This document shows, piece after piece, positions 1-7,853 of a DNA stretch of 42,272 nucleotides; position 1 is the first letter of the stretch; the number at the start of each line of letters is the position of its first letter. The notes beneath the pieces are model-generated. The model was not told the origin of the DNA. It made no database searches and was given only the letters and a program-made list of their open reading frames with translations. The DNA comes from Taibaiella sp. (GTDB lineage: Bacteria; Bacteroidota; Bacteroidia; Chitinophagales; Chitinophagaceae). A program made the translations under genes and the position numbers. The stretch spans positions 1 through 42,272 of the forward strand of contig JAIOYR010000029.1 of assembly GCA_021740995.1 (NCBI GenBank). Direction: 5' to 3'.

Positions 1-420
1 CCATATGCTATCAGCATTCATGATTTCGAACCAATAACAGGGAGGGTACATCAGCCACCACCTGTTCATCAGACATTCGATGCACATAACTTTGTTATCT
101 GCTCTTTTGTGCCGCGCCTGTTCGACTACCACCCACAGGCTATACCTGCACCTTACAATCACAGCAATATAGATAGTGATGAGGTGCTGTATTATGTAGA
201 TGGCGACTTTATGAGCCGTAAGCATGTAGAGCGGGGTATGATAACCCTGCACCCTGCCGGCATACCACACGGACCACACCCCGGAACGGTAGAAAAAAGC
301 ATTGGCGCCAAAGAAACTAAAGAACTGGCAGTAATGGTAGATACCTTTCATCCGCTTATACTGACACAAGATGCACTTAATATCGAAGACGATGCCTATG
401 TGTATAGCTGGGTAGAGTAA
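1..420 (+). CDS. hmgA: Homogentisate 1,2-dioxygenase, C-terminal part (5' end outside window)
   Basis: The reading frame is open from base 1, so the gene begins before the window; about 139 C-terminal residues are present. The enzyme opens the ring of homogentisate to maleylacetoacetate in tyrosine/phenylalanine catabolism, using Fe(II) in the cytoplasm. The fragment shows the family's metal-site segments: PYNHSNIDSDEVLYY (one His and one Glu ligand in characterised homologues) and HPAGIPHGPHPG (second His ligand). The conserved VPRLFDYHPQAIPAPY stretch precedes them. The next gene downstream on the same strand makes its substrate (4-hydroxyphenylpyruvate dioxygenase), which supports the call. 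An ATG-like start inside the fragment (about base 109) is internal and should not be used. Identification is secure; only the N-terminal part is unseen. Confidence 0.97.
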   Translation, partial: PYAISIHDFEPITGRVHQPPPVHQTFDAHNFVICSFVPRLFDYHPQAIPAPYNHSNIDSDEVLYYVDGDFMSRKHVERGMITLHPAGIPHGPHPGTVEKSIGAKETKELAVMVDTFHPLILTQDALNIEDDAYVYSWVE

Positions 421-479
421 TAGGTAGAAGAAGTGGAACGCCGTTTTTTGCCCGCTATTATGTAGCAAATCGCTGTTTT

Positions 480-549
480 GTACTTTATTCTTTCGACTTT
501 TGACTTTCGACTTTTTACTTTATACCTTCGACTTTCGACTTTATACTAA
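480..549. repeat. Degenerate TTCGACTTT short-repeat tract
   Basis: The gap before hppD is built from repeated TTCGACTTT / TTTGACTTT / TTTACTTTATAC blocks, at least six imperfect units in about 70 bases. A related tract in the opposite orientation lies at 21391-21430 (GAAGGTCGAAGGTAGAAAG). It looks like an interspersed simple repeat rather than a regulatory site; function unknown. Confidence 0.6.
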
Positions 550-555
550 AAAAAT

Positions 556-1686
556 ATGGAACAACTCACAGTATCCCAAAAAATGAAGCAGGCTAAAGAC
601 TTCCTGCCCATTAATGGTACAGACCATGTAGAATTTTATGTGGGCAATGCCAAGCAAGCAGCTCATTATTATAAAACCGCCTTTGGCTATCAGTCGCTGG
701 CCTATGCTGGTCCCGAAACCGGAGTGCGCGACCGTGCATCCTATGTGCTGCAGCAGGGCAAAATTAGACTGGTACTTACATCTGCACTCAACTCTAATCA
801 CCCCATATCCGAGCATGTAAAAAAACATGGCGATGGGGTGAAGATTCTGGCACTGTGGGTAGATGATGCCTATATGTCTTATGAAGAAACTATGAGCCGT
901 GGTGGTGTATCCTACATGGAGCCAACAACCATTACCGATGAGCATGGCGAGGTGCGCATGAGCGGCATCTATACCTATGGCGAAACAGTTCACCTGTTTG
1001 TAGAGCGCAAGAACTACAACGGCATCTTTATGCCAGGCTATAAGGAGTGGAAAAGCAATTATAATCCACCCCCTGCCGGCCTGTTGCATGTAGACCATTG
1101 CGTAGGCAATGTGGGCTGGAACCGCATGAACCCTACCATCAAGTGGTACGAGGATGTAATGGGCTTTGTAAACATCCTCTCCTTCGATGATAAGCAGATA
1201 AACACGGAGTACTCTGCCCTGATGAGTAAGGTTATGAGCAATGGCAACGGCTTTGTGAAGTTCCCGATAAACGAGCCGGCTGAAGGCAAAAAGAAGTCAC
1301 AGATTGAGGAATACCTCGATTTTTATGAAGGCGAAGGGGTGCAGCACGTGGCTATAGCAACTGCTGATATAGTAAAAACCGTTCGTGAACTCAAAGCCCG
1401 TGGCGTAGAATTTCTGGATGCACCACCAAATGCCTACTACGAAGACCTGCCAAACCGTGTAGGAAAGATAGATGAAGATATCGCCCCCCTGCAGGAACTG
1501 GGCATCTTGGTAGACTGCGATGAAGAAGGATATTTGTTGCAGCTATTCACAAAGGCGGTAGAAGACCGCCCTACCCTTTTCTTCGAAATCATACAGCGCA
1601 AAGGAGCCCAGAGCTTTGGCGCAGGCAACTTTAAAGCACTGTTTGAGTCTATAGAAAGAGAACAAGCAAAGCGGGGGAATCTTTAA
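556..1686 (+). CDS. hppD: 4-hydroxyphenylpyruvate dioxygenase
   Basis: Converts 4-hydroxyphenylpyruvate to homogentisate, the step before the upstream dioxygenase, in the cytoplasm. At 376 residues it is of normal family length and has two vicinal-oxygen-chelate domains (about 22-150 and 175-345). The three expected Fe(II) ligands are visible: His181 in LLHVDHCVGN, His264 in GVQHVAIAT and Glu344 in TLFFEIIQRKG. The C-terminal GAGNFKALFESIEREQ tail, which closes the active site in this family, is present. The ATG at 556 follows an A-rich leader with no clear Shine-Dalgarno sequence. It probably shares a transcription unit with hmgA and is closed by a strong terminator at 1709-1749. No unusual features. 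Confidence 0.97.
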   Translation: MEQLTVSQKMKQAKDFLPINGTDHVEFYVGNAKQAAHYYKTAFGYQSLAYAGPETGVRDRASYVLQQGKIRLVLTSALNSNHPISEHVKKHGDGVKILALWVDDAYMSYEETMSRGGVSYMEPTTITDEHGEVRMSGIYTYGETVHLFVERKNYNGIFMPGYKEWKSNYNPPPAGLLHVDHCVGNVGWNRMNPTIKWYEDVMGFVNILSFDDKQINTEYSALMSKVMSNGNGFVKFPINEPAEGKKKSQIEEYLDFYEGEGVQHVAIATADIVKTVRELKARGVEFLDAPPNAYYEDLPNRVGKIDEDIAPLQELGILVDCDEEGYLLQLFTKAVEDRPTLFFEIIQRKGAQSFGAGNFKALFESIEREQAKRGNL

Positions 1687-1708
1687 TTTTTCATATCAAC
1701 ATATTCAT

Positions 1709-1749
1709 AGCAGAAATTTTGCATGGCAAAGTTTCTGCTATTTTTGTTT
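1709..1749 (+). terminator. Rho-independent terminator after hppD
   Basis: Arm AGCAGAAATTTTGC (1709-1722), loop ATG, arm GCAAAGTTTCTGCT (1726-1739), pairing over 14 bp with one G-U wobble, followed by ATTTTTGTTT. It lies 22 bases past the hppD stop. Confidence 0.9.
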
Positions 1750-1814
1750 AGTGTCTGTCTTTGTATATATGAGCTAATCATTACTTTTACTTCAATACTA
1801 CTTCTATAATTTTT

Positions 1815-2309
1815 ATGACAATCCGCAGTAATTCCGTCACAAAACACCTTTTACTCTACGGACTTTCCCTTGCCGTCTTGTTATTCCTCCTCAGGTGGCT
1901 GGAGGTGCGCTATCTGCTTTTGACACACGCTGTAGATGTATACATAGGTGCTATCGCTTTAATATTTACCAGTCTCGGCATATGGCTGGCACTCAAACTC
2001 GTAACACCCAAAAAGGAAACAATAGTTGTAGAGAAACAAGTGTTTGTAGAAGTTCCGGCCGCACCACTGCAAGCAGGTGGCACATTTTCCTTAAACAACA
2101 AAGCATTAGACAAATACGATTTAAGCACACGCGAACTGGAGGTACTGCAATTGATTTCAAAAGGGCTCAGTAACCAGGAAATTGCCGATCAAATGTTTGT
2201 TTCACTGAATACGATAAAGACGCACTCTTCTAACCTGTTCATGAAACTGGATGTGAAACGCAGGACACAAGCTGTGGACAAGGCACGAAACATAGGGTTG
2301 ATTCCATAA
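1815..2309 (+). CDS. Membrane-anchored LuxR-type (GerE) helix-turn-helix regulator
   Basis: A 164-residue protein with two hydrophobic segments near the N-terminus (about 10-28 and 40-62), a charged linker (about 64-95) and a C-terminal LuxR/GerE domain (about 100-162). The latter reads LSTRELEVLQLISKGLSNQE, then NTIKTHSSNLFMKLDVKRRT, with the conserved Glu, Gly and KTH residues. It should therefore bind DNA from the membrane. There is no receiver domain, so it is not a classical response regulator. The following DUF4199 gene on the same strand, about 120 bases away, is a frequent partner of this kind of protein in Bacteroidota (general knowledge), suggesting that the pair responds to a membrane state. 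Signal and targets are unknown. The ATG at 1815 gives an intact first membrane segment. Confidence 0.85.
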   Translation: MTIRSNSVTKHLLLYGLSLAVLLFLLRWLEVRYLLLTHAVDVYIGAIALIFTSLGIWLALKLVTPKKETIVVEKQVFVEVPAAPLQAGGTFSLNNKALDKYDLSTRELEVLQLISKGLSNQEIADQMFVSLNTIKTHSSNLFMKLDVKRRTQAVDKARNIGLIP

Positions 2310-2427
2310 TTTACTAGCCCAAAAGCATGAAAAACAGGTCGTTTTTCCTAAAATCACCCTTTAGTATGAACGGACAAACCGCGAGCCTCCCCACTTTTGT
2401 GCCATCAAACCAAAAACTAAAAAAGAT

Positions 2428-2970
2428 ATGAAAAAAATTGTCCTTGTATTCGGACTCATTTCCGGAGTCATCAGTTCTGTGCTCATGAGCATAAGTATGT
2501 CCTCGCTCAATCACGATTGCGACAGCACCAGCGGTATGGTAATAGGCTTTGCCTCTATGATATTGGCATTCTCGCTCATCTTTGTTGCCGTGAAGGTCTA
2601 TCGCGATAAGCACAACGGAGGTATCGTGAGCTTTAAGAATGCCTTCCTGATGGGGCTCTACATTTCACTCATTACATCTACTATGTATGTGGCATCATGG
2701 GCAGTAGTGTATAATTATAGTATGCCCGACTTTATGGACAAATACTCAGCAGCTATGATCCGTAAGTTGGAAACCTCCGGAGAGAAACCCGCGGAAATCA
2801 AAGAAGAAATCGCCAAGATTGAAAAAGGCCGTGAGGACTATAAAAATCCGGTATACTTCACATTAATAACCTATACAGAAATATTGCCGGTCGGCATCAT
2901 CATTTCGCTTATATGTGCAGGAATACTAAAAAGAAAGAAACCAGAAAACGCTGCACCCGCAGGTATATAA
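2428..2970 (+). CDS. DUF4199-family membrane protein
   Basis: A 180-residue integral membrane protein with four predicted transmembrane segments (about 3-22, 36-57, 72-92 and 145-168). A soluble charged stretch (about 95-140, DFMDKYSAAMIRKLETSGEK) lies between the third and fourth. This layout and the PDFMDKY..KLE..G region match the DUF4199 family of Bacteroidota, whose function is unknown. It follows the membrane-tethered LuxR regulator, so a regulator/sensor pair is plausible but inferred. It converges on purC, with a palindromic terminator between them. Confidence 0.75.
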   Translation: MKKIVLVFGLISGVISSVLMSISMSSLNHDCDSTSGMVIGFASMILAFSLIFVAVKVYRDKHNGGIVSFKNAFLMGLYISLITSTMYVASWAVVYNYSMPDFMDKYSAAMIRKLETSGEKPAEIKEEIAKIEKGREDYKNPVYFTLITYTEILPVGIIISLICAGILKRKKPENAAPAGI

Positions 2971-2995
2971 TTTACATAAGAACACCTAAAGCAAA

Positions 2996-3023
2996 CAAAG
3001 AGTTGTGATATCACAACTCTTTG
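2996..3023. terminator. Perfect-palindrome bidirectional terminator
   Basis: A perfect 28-bp palindrome with half-site CAAAGAGTTGTGAT sits between the convergent DUF4199 gene and purC. T-rich sequence follows on the plus side (TTTGTCTTTC) and on the minus side (CTTTGTTTGC), so it can serve both genes. Confidence 0.85.
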
Positions 3024-3049
3024 TCTTTCAATAGTTAATATGCTGCTAG

Positions 3050-3967
3050 TTACTTCAATTGCTTCAATGCTTCCTCCAGCTTGTTTTGCTGATCGGCATA
3101 ATTTACATCATGCTTCATAAAGGTCTTGCCGGTTACTACTTCGTATAACTCTATGTAGCGCTCAGATATGCCACCTACTACTTCTTCTGTCATCTCCGGT
3201 ATCTGCTGACCCTCCAATCCCTGAAAGCCGTTTTCCATCAGCCACTCCCGCACAAACTCTTTCGACAGTTGTTTTTGCTGCTCGCCCTTCCTCTGGCGTT
3301 CCTCAAATCCTTCCATATAAAAATAGCGCGATGAGTCTGGTGTATGTATCTCATCTATCAGATAGATGGTGTCACCTATTTTACCAAACTCATACTTGGT
3401 ATCTACCAGTATCAGCCCCCTGCTTTTTGCTATTTCCTTACCCCGCTCAAAAAGGGCGAGTGTGTATTTCTCCAGTTGCTCATACTCCTCCTTCGACACC
3501 AGACCACTGCTTATTATCTGCTCACGGGTTATATCTTCGTCATGTCCCTCATGTGCCTTGGTGGTAGGGGTAATGATAGGCTTTTCAAAAAAGTCGTTTT
3601 CCTTCATACCATCAGGCATAGGCATGCCGCACAGTTCGCGCTTGCCGCTTTTGTACGTGCGCCATGCGTGCCCGGTCAGGTTGCCACGTACCACCATCTC
3701 TACAGGGTAGGTTTCGCACTTATAACCAATAGTAGCATTCGGCAACGGCACACTAATCATCCAGTTAGGTACTATGTCCCTCGTAGCCTCCAGAAACTGT
3801 GCTGCTATCTGATTGAGCACCTGCCCCTTGTAAGGTATAGGGCGCGGCAGCACCACATCAAATGCTGAAATACGGTCGCTGACCATCATCACCATATACT
3901 TATCGTCGATAGTATATACATCACGAACCTTTCCTTTGTAAAAATTTGTCTGACCGGGTAATTGCAT
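3050..3967 (-). CDS. purC: Phosphoribosylaminoimidazole-succinocarboxamide synthase (SAICAR synthetase)
   Basis: Joins CAIR and aspartate with ATP to give SAICAR in de novo purine synthesis. The 305-residue protein is the longer bacterial/fungal-type form. It starts with the ATP-site glycine-rich segment [20 protein letters not shown], followed by [20 protein letters not shown]. Other conserved stretches are [27 protein letters not shown] and [13 protein letters not shown]. The ATG at 3967 begins directly before the ATP-binding strand as in homologues. It stands alone, not in a purine operon. A -7 promoter element (TATCTTTG on the minus strand, 4013-4020) lies about 45 bases upstream. Confidence 0.97.
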   Translation of the reverse strand: MQLPGQTNFYKGKVRDVYTIDDKYMVMMVSDRISAFDVVLPRPIPYKGQVLNQIAAQFLEATRDIVPNWMISVPLPNATIGYKCETYPVEMVVRGNLTGHAWRTYKSGKRELCGMPMPDGMKENDFFEKPIITPTTKAHEGHDEDITREQIISSGLVSKEEYEQLEKYTLALFERGKEIAKSRGLILVDTKYEFGKIGDTIYLIDEIHTPDSSRYFYMEGFEERQRKGEQQKQLSKEFVREWLMENGFQGLEGQQIPEMTEEVVGGISERYIELYEVVTGKTFMKHDVNYADQQNKLEEALKQLK

Positions 3968-4012
3968 ATGGATAGTGAATTGTTTTTAGTTGTTTATCAA
4001 AAAAATGGATTG

Positions 4013-4020
4013 CAAAGATA
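4013..4020 (-). promoter_or_regulatory. Candidate -7 promoter box for purC
   Basis: Minus-strand TATCTTTG matches the Bacteroidota TAnnTTTG -7 element and lies 46 bases before the purC start. No clear TTTG -33 box is seen at the ideal distance, so this is a half-supported promoter. Confidence 0.5.
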
Positions 4021-4153
4021 TGTAAAGAGGTAATTAGTTAGTCAGATAATTGTTGCAAAAATATTCAGCGTATTAATAAAGAAATGGTAAAAATGATACC
4101 CTAAAACTGGTCAAAACACTGGTTGCGGGCATTATTTCTTACCTTGCTCTGAT

Positions 4154-4828
4154 ATGCACATTACTGATGCAGTAGTAAAAGGTATACTGGTTGGGCTATT
4201 CATGGCTATCTCTGTGGGGCCTACCCTATTCGCTATTATCCGCTACAGTCTAAATTTTAGTTACAAAGCCGGTCTGGCTTTTGTGCTGGGCGTGTCTGTG
4301 AGCGATGCACTGTATATCACCGTAGCCAATCTTGCCGCATCGTGGCTCACCTATCTGGAACCTTACCAGAAACATATTGGTTTTGGCGGTGCTGTAGCGC
4401 TGATAAGTATAGGCCTTGCAGGGCTGCTGCGCAAGCTGAAACCCAAAAGACCATCGGCGGCACAAATAGTTATATCCGGTGGCGACTTCTTCAAAATATG
4501 GCTGAGCGGCTTTCTGGTAAACACCCTGAATCCCGGTGTGCTTATTACCTGGCTGGGGGCTGTAACCATCACTGCAAACACATCTGGCGCATACCGTTTT
4601 ATACTGTTTGGAACTGCTCTGGTGATAATACTGGGCATAGACTTTGCCAAGGTATTTCTCGCAGACCGTATACGCCGCCTGCTCACAGTCCGAAAAATAA
4701 TCTACGTTCAGCGTTTCTCTGCTGCCTGTATACTACTGATAGGTATAGCGCTATTTGTAGGTACTATGCTCAATGTCACGGGTAGCAGCAATAATGATTC
4801 TGAAATAAACAAAATGCTGTCGAAGTAG
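4154..4828 (+). CDS. LysE/RhtB-family amino-acid exporter
   Basis: A 224-residue membrane protein with about six transmembrane segments. The N-terminal signature GLFMAISVGPTLFAIIRYSLNFSYKAGLAFVLGVSVSDALYI is diagnostic of LysE-type translocators (GP near the end of TM1, G..SD in TM2). The segment LVNTLNPGVLITWLGAV matches the conserved NP motif in the second half. Members export amino acids or related small molecules from the cytoplasm; the substrate cannot be told from sequence. It is divergent from purC and has no operon partner. The start at 4154 precedes the first membrane segment by about eight residues. Confidence 0.88.
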   Translation: MHITDAVVKGILVGLFMAISVGPTLFAIIRYSLNFSYKAGLAFVLGVSVSDALYITVANLAASWLTYLEPYQKHIGFGGAVALISIGLAGLLRKLKPKRPSAAQIVISGGDFFKIWLSGFLVNTLNPGVLITWLGAVTITANTSGAYRFILFGTALVIILGIDFAKVFLADRIRRLLTVRKIIYVQRFSAACILLIGIALFVGTMLNVTGSSNNDSEINKMLSK

Positions 4829-5139
4829 AACAGTGTTTAGATGTGTCAAGTCCCTAAATAGGTTTACCCATTTTTAGATAGTATCTTCAGTTCGGCGTTG
4901 TAAAATAAAAAAATAATTTGGCGTAATGTCCGACTCACGCGGCAGTCAATCTCCAGATTGACGAAAAGGATTTATCTTGCTTCAATGAGTACAGGTGACC
5001 AGATTGATGACCAAAACGGAATGGGTAGCTCTCCCACACTTTTGGAACAGTGAAACGCCTGAGATGTTTTTATTAACCAGCAGAGAGGTGCGGCACACTT
5101 TGGAAGTGTGCCACACCTGCGTTGCTGATAAATATGTAA
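4829..5139. other. Gene-poor gap with hairpins; possible repeat or insertion remnant
   Basis: There is no convincing gene in these 311 bases. A perfect 8-bp inverted repeat, GTCAATCT-CC-AGATTGAC, is at 4945-4962. A large hairpin lies at 5072-5131 (separate entry). Short open frames read through the hairpin (for example from 5008, with CHTC-like residues) but have no start context and are probably fortuitous. The mix of hairpins and AT-rich spacer could be a decayed mobile sequence; this is inference. Confidence 0.4.
5072..5131. repeat. Long imperfect inverted repeat between convergent genes
   Basis: The inner stem is AGGTGCGGCACACTT (5086-5100), loop TGG, AAGTGTGCCACACCT (5104-5118), 14 of 15 pairs. 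The pairing extends outward imperfectly through CCAGCAG (5' side) and GTTGCTGAT (3' side). It sits between the convergent LysE-type gene and the outer-membrane protein gene, so it may act as a terminator. It lacks a clean T-run, and its size suggests a REP- or MITE-like element instead. Confidence 0.6.
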
Positions 5140-5955
5140 TTACGAGTTGAAAAACAAATACTCCAGCCTTACTACAAAACCATTGGGAGCCGTGCGCTGC
5201 ATATTGCTGAACAGCTGGTAGCGATAACCAACATCGAGCCGGGCCTGACTGAAAAAGATGAATTGAAGGGATGGTGCAATGTCGAGCGAATTTTTGCTGC
5301 TCTCAGGCAATGCCTGCCCTATCAGCTCTATCATAAAATTCATGTTAGTCTGGTTGTAGCTCGTGTAAGCCTTTGGCAGCAGCAGTCGCCCTGCAGACAG
5401 AGTATAGTTGGCCGCTATGGGCGATAAGGTGGAGGGAAACTCGTTGCCCCCCATGTTATCGAGCGCCTGCTCATAAAACACTGTAGCAGACAATGCAGTC
5501 TTGTGCAATAGCTGTGTGCCCACCAGCCCCAACTGATACCCGGTATTGTGCCCGTTGGTCTGTATAGTTTCCTGATGGATGTCGGCATTGTTGGTAGAAG
5601 CGCGCATGAATGCAGCCATCCTGAAGTGGCGGTACACATCGTCCCGGCTATAAAAGCGGTACTTAGCATACAAGCCTACCCCTTCTGCGGCAAGGCTGGT
5701 GCCACGGTTGCTTACAAAGCCTTCGAGATGCACCATCAACTGCTTGTTGACACCCCACATGAGCTCCGGTATCAGGTGGTAGTTTATTCGCTGGGCTACT
5801 GTTTCGTTCATCACCCAGTTTGAAAGTCTCACCCCTACCGACTTAGCGGGCATATTGCTGGCAGGCTCAGAATACACAAACAACTCCTGAGCCGATGCTG
5901 TATAGGATGTGCACCCCAGCAGGCATATCATCATTATTCGTTTATAGTGTGACAT
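5140..5955 (-). CDS. Outer-membrane beta-barrel-like protein of a metal-handling cluster
   Basis: A 271-residue protein with an N-terminal signal peptide (MICLLGCTSYTASAQ, cleavage likely after about residue 22). The rest is rich in alternating aromatic and hydrophobic strands and ends ...NGFVVRLEYLFFNS, a terminal strand with aromatic residues typical of outer-membrane barrels. I do not recognise a named family. The gene starts 14 bases inside the 3' end of the upstream HMA-domain gene, so the two are probably translationally coupled. The cluster context (two HMA proteins, HYC_CC_PP protein, HMA-AraC regulator) suggests a role in metal, perhaps copper, handling at the outer membrane. That role is inferred from neighbours only. 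Confidence 0.65.
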   Translation of the reverse strand: MSHYKRIMMICLLGCTSYTASAQELFVYSEPASNMPAKSVGVRLSNWVMNETVAQRINYHLIPELMWGVNKQLMVHLEGFVSNRGTSLAAEGVGLYAKYRFYSRDDVYRHFRMAAFMRASTNNADIHQETIQTNGHNTGYQLGLVGTQLLHKTALSATVFYEQALDNMGGNEFPSTLSPIAANYTLSAGRLLLPKAYTSYNQTNMNFMIELIGQALPESSKNSLDIAPSLQFIFFSQARLDVGYRYQLFSNMQRTAPNGFVVRLEYLFFNS

Positions 5956-6481
5956 GGTATATACGGTCTGAGGTTACTTTATCTTTTGGACAACAATCGG
6001 CCACCCTGCCGGTTTCATAGCATTTCATTTTGGTGTACTTGCTGTACTTTTTATGGGCTTTGGCGGGCAGGTAGTTTTTATCTACCACCTTTATTGTTTT
6101 ATCACCGTTGAGCACCTGTTTAGATACATTCAGAAAATGATAGGTGCTGCCACCCATCACCACATGGGCATCATTGGCTATAGCTACACCCTGAAAAGCT
6201 GCGATAAGCTGCAGCTCTGCCACAAAAAAACCGGCATCTTCTACCGCTTTTTTTATATCATCGGGCTCCACAGCGGCACCTTCTTTAAAGGTCATAGCAT
6301 AGGTTGACTTCTCGATGTCTACCGTGAGTTTGTCTACAAATGGCACCTTCTCGAGCGCCTTGAAAATAGCCTTGCTGCACATGCTGCAGGTAAGGCCGCT
6401 GGCTGTGAGTGTAGCAGATTTTATCTGCGAAAAAACAGGTAAGCTCCACATAAGAAGCCCTATTAGAATTATCTTTTTCAT
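5942..6481 (-). CDS. Exported heavy-metal-associated (HMA) domain protein with Cys-rich tail
   Basis: A 179-residue protein with a signal peptide (about 1-19, MWSLPVFSQ) and an HMA ferredoxin-like domain (about 22-95). The metal site is GLTCSMCSKAI (Cys32, Cys35). A second half (about 100-179) ends KCYETGRVADCCPKDK, giving three more cysteines. HMA proteins bind soft metals such as Cu(I) through the CxxC pair; export places this one in the periplasm. It overlaps the outer-membrane protein gene by 14 bases and probably belongs to one unit with it. The C-terminal half resembles no domain I can name. Whether it delivers or sequesters metal is unknown. Confidence 0.82.
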   Translation of the reverse strand: MKKIILIGLLMWSLPVFSQIKSATLTASGLTCSMCSKAIFKALEKVPFVDKLTVDIEKSTYAMTFKEGAAVEPDDIKKAVEDAGFFVAELQLIAAFQGVAIANDAHVVMGGSTYHFLNVSKQVLNGDKTIKVVDKNYLPAKAHKKYSKYTKMKCYETGRVADCCPKDKVTSDRIYHVTL

Positions 6482-6526
6482 TGTTAATTTTATTAAAGTG
6501 AATAAATGGAATTACTGCACGAAGAA

Positions 6527-6562
6527 AACCCCGACCCTAAAGGGAGGTCTTACGTATTTCGC
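6527..6562. repeat. Interspersed repeat AACCCCGACCCTAAAGGG, copy 1
   Basis: The segment AACCCCGACCCTAAAGGGA followed by GGTCTTACGTATTTCG closely matches 19992-20025 (AACCCCTGACCCCTAAAGGGG then AACCACGTATTTGG). Both are intergenic. The core CCC(C)TAAAGGG(G) is palindromic. It looks like a dispersed palindromic repeat of the genome. Confidence 0.65.
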
Positions 6563-6643
6563 GATAATGTACCATGATATAATACAGAGAACTTTCTATT
6601 GAAATAAGCGTTACAGGTAAGGCGTACTGATGTTTAGTAAAAT

Positions 6644-6994
6644 TCATTTTACGTCGCCGGATGGGCGTTTGTTGTCATACTGGCAGCAGCTGTGTAGCGC
6701 CTTGTATACTGCCTCATCGGCAGTGTACTTCTCGGTATCGTAGCCCACCTCTGCTATCTTCTTTTGTATAGCATCGTTGCTTGTCTTAGAGGCTTTGTAG
6801 GACACTGTGAGTATTTTGGTTTCTTCGTCCCATTTGGCCTTGGTGGCTCCAGCATCTTTGGCGGCAGCCTCTATTTTTTTGGCACACATGCCGCAGTTGC
6901 CTGATACTTTAATGGTTTCTTTCTGTGTTTGGGCATATGAAGTAATACCTGCAAACATCAATATAATAGCTGCTATATTTTTTATGATTTTCAT
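6644..6994 (-). CDS. Exported small HMA-domain metal-binding protein
   Basis: A 116-residue protein: signal peptide (about 1-21, ending TSYAQ) followed by one HMA domain (about 26-92). The binding motif is SGNCGMCAKKIE (Cys34, Cys37). A short tail contains HSCCQYDN, a second possible metal-binding spot. Such proteins carry Cu(I) or a similar soft metal in the periplasm. It lies between the other HMA gene and the HYC_CC_PP gene, all on the minus strand, in a metal-handling cluster. The ATG at 6994 gives the complete signal peptide. Confidence 0.85.
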   Translation of the reverse strand: MKIIKNIAAIILMFAGITSYAQTQKETIKVSGNCGMCAKKIEAAAKDAGATKAKWDEETKILTVSYKASKTSNDAIQKKIAEVGYDTEKYTADEAVYKALHSCCQYDNKRPSGDVK

Positions 6995-7171
6995 TTTATT
7001 AATTTTTAAATTTTTATGAAAAAAAGGATAATCTAAAATTGTATAAACGCATATATACTAACCAAGTGCCGCCCAATAAGGACACGGAGGTCTTTTACTG
7101 AGGTTGCTAAGTCTATTAATTGTTTAACCACAGCGACCGATTGGTGCAGCGCACAAAAATGCGTTGGGATT

Positions 7172-7196
7172 ATGTCCCGATAGATTATAGGGACAT
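7172..7196. promoter_or_regulatory. Inverted repeat ATGTCCC-N11-GGGACAT
   Basis: Perfect 7-bp arms (7172-7178 and 7190-7196) lie in the 227-base gap between the HYC_CC_PP gene and the small HMA gene. There is no T-run on the minus-strand side, so it is less likely a terminator. It could be a regulator-binding site or an RNA hairpin upstream of the HMA genes. Confidence 0.4.
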
Positions 7197-7221
7197 GTTC
7201 AACTGGAGTTGAAATGCAGTA

Positions 7222-7623
7222 TTAAATACGGAAATTTCGCACAGAAAGGTATATGGGATTGACTCGCCACAAGGAAGGTGGGGCGTGTGCAGTAAGTGCT
7301 ACCTTTCTCTCAGGCAGATAAGTAAGATGATGGAAATAGTATTGATGAGTTTTGGGCAGAGCAGGTATAGTAACCAGTAAAATATGGTCGAATGTTGCTT
7401 TTGTCTGCTGATGCTCACTGGTTTTGATAGTTTTATGCTCGTCCTTGCAGCAACCATTGTCATCCGATGTTTTGGTCATACCGCATTTAGCACATTCGTG
7501 CTCGTCCTCATGTATGAGCGATGCACCCACATACTCGCCCATGCAGTAGTGCAGGTGCACGGTAGCACCCATGGCACTTGACATGTAGAGTATGGATAAT
7601 ATGGTGACTAAAAAACGCTTCAT
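7222..7623 (-). CDS. HYC_CC_PP-type small protein
   Basis: A 133-residue protein with an N-terminal hydrophobic export segment (about 1-19, ending SSAMGA). It carries the three short marks that name this Bacteroidota family: HYC (VHLHYCMGEY, about 25-27), CC (NGCCKDEH, about 58-59) and PP (HAPPSLWR, near residue 115). A further CAKC pair is at about 45-48. The His/Cys content suggests metal binding; the family's function is unknown. It sits among HMA genes and an HMA-AraC regulator, which fits a metal-responsive role. Apart from the motifs the sequence is poorly conserved, so identity rests on them and on context. Confidence 0.72.
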   Translation of the reverse strand: MKRFLVTILSILYMSSAMGATVHLHYCMGEYVGASLIHEDEHECAKCGMTKTSDDNGCCKDEHKTIKTSEHQQTKATFDHILLVTIPALPKTHQYYFHHLTYLPERKVALTAHAPPSLWRVNPIYLSVRNFRI

Positions 7624-7783
7624 TACTGAATGTAAAGATATATTATACTAATGAACTGAAGAATAAACTGAATGTTATAGTAAACAAAAAACATACTACC
7701 CTGTAAAACTTACTTAGGCATCCACTGAAAGTAATTCCGATAATAGTGTAGTTGTGTTTCTTGTCTGTGGATTAGTCACGACA

Positions 7784-7791
7784 CAAAGGTA
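7784..7791 (-). promoter_or_regulatory. Possible -7 box upstream of the HYC_CC_PP gene
   Basis: Minus-strand TACCTTTG fits the TAnnTTTG consensus in the gap between the AraC regulator and the HYC_CC_PP gene. It implies a leader of roughly 150 bases, and no -33 TTTG is found at the right distance, so support is weak. Confidence 0.3.
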
Positions 7792-7853
7792 AACAGTGTG
7801 TAGCTGCGGCCTGTTATAGAATTTTGTGCAAGGTTTATAGTATTTTGTGATTC

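Noticed and set aside
541-1098. 185-residue minus-strand frame over hppD
   Set aside because: Antisense shadow of a strongly conserved gene with intact active-site residues.
3344-3868. 174-residue plus-strand frame over purC
   Set aside because: Antisense shadow of purC; no domain or start context.
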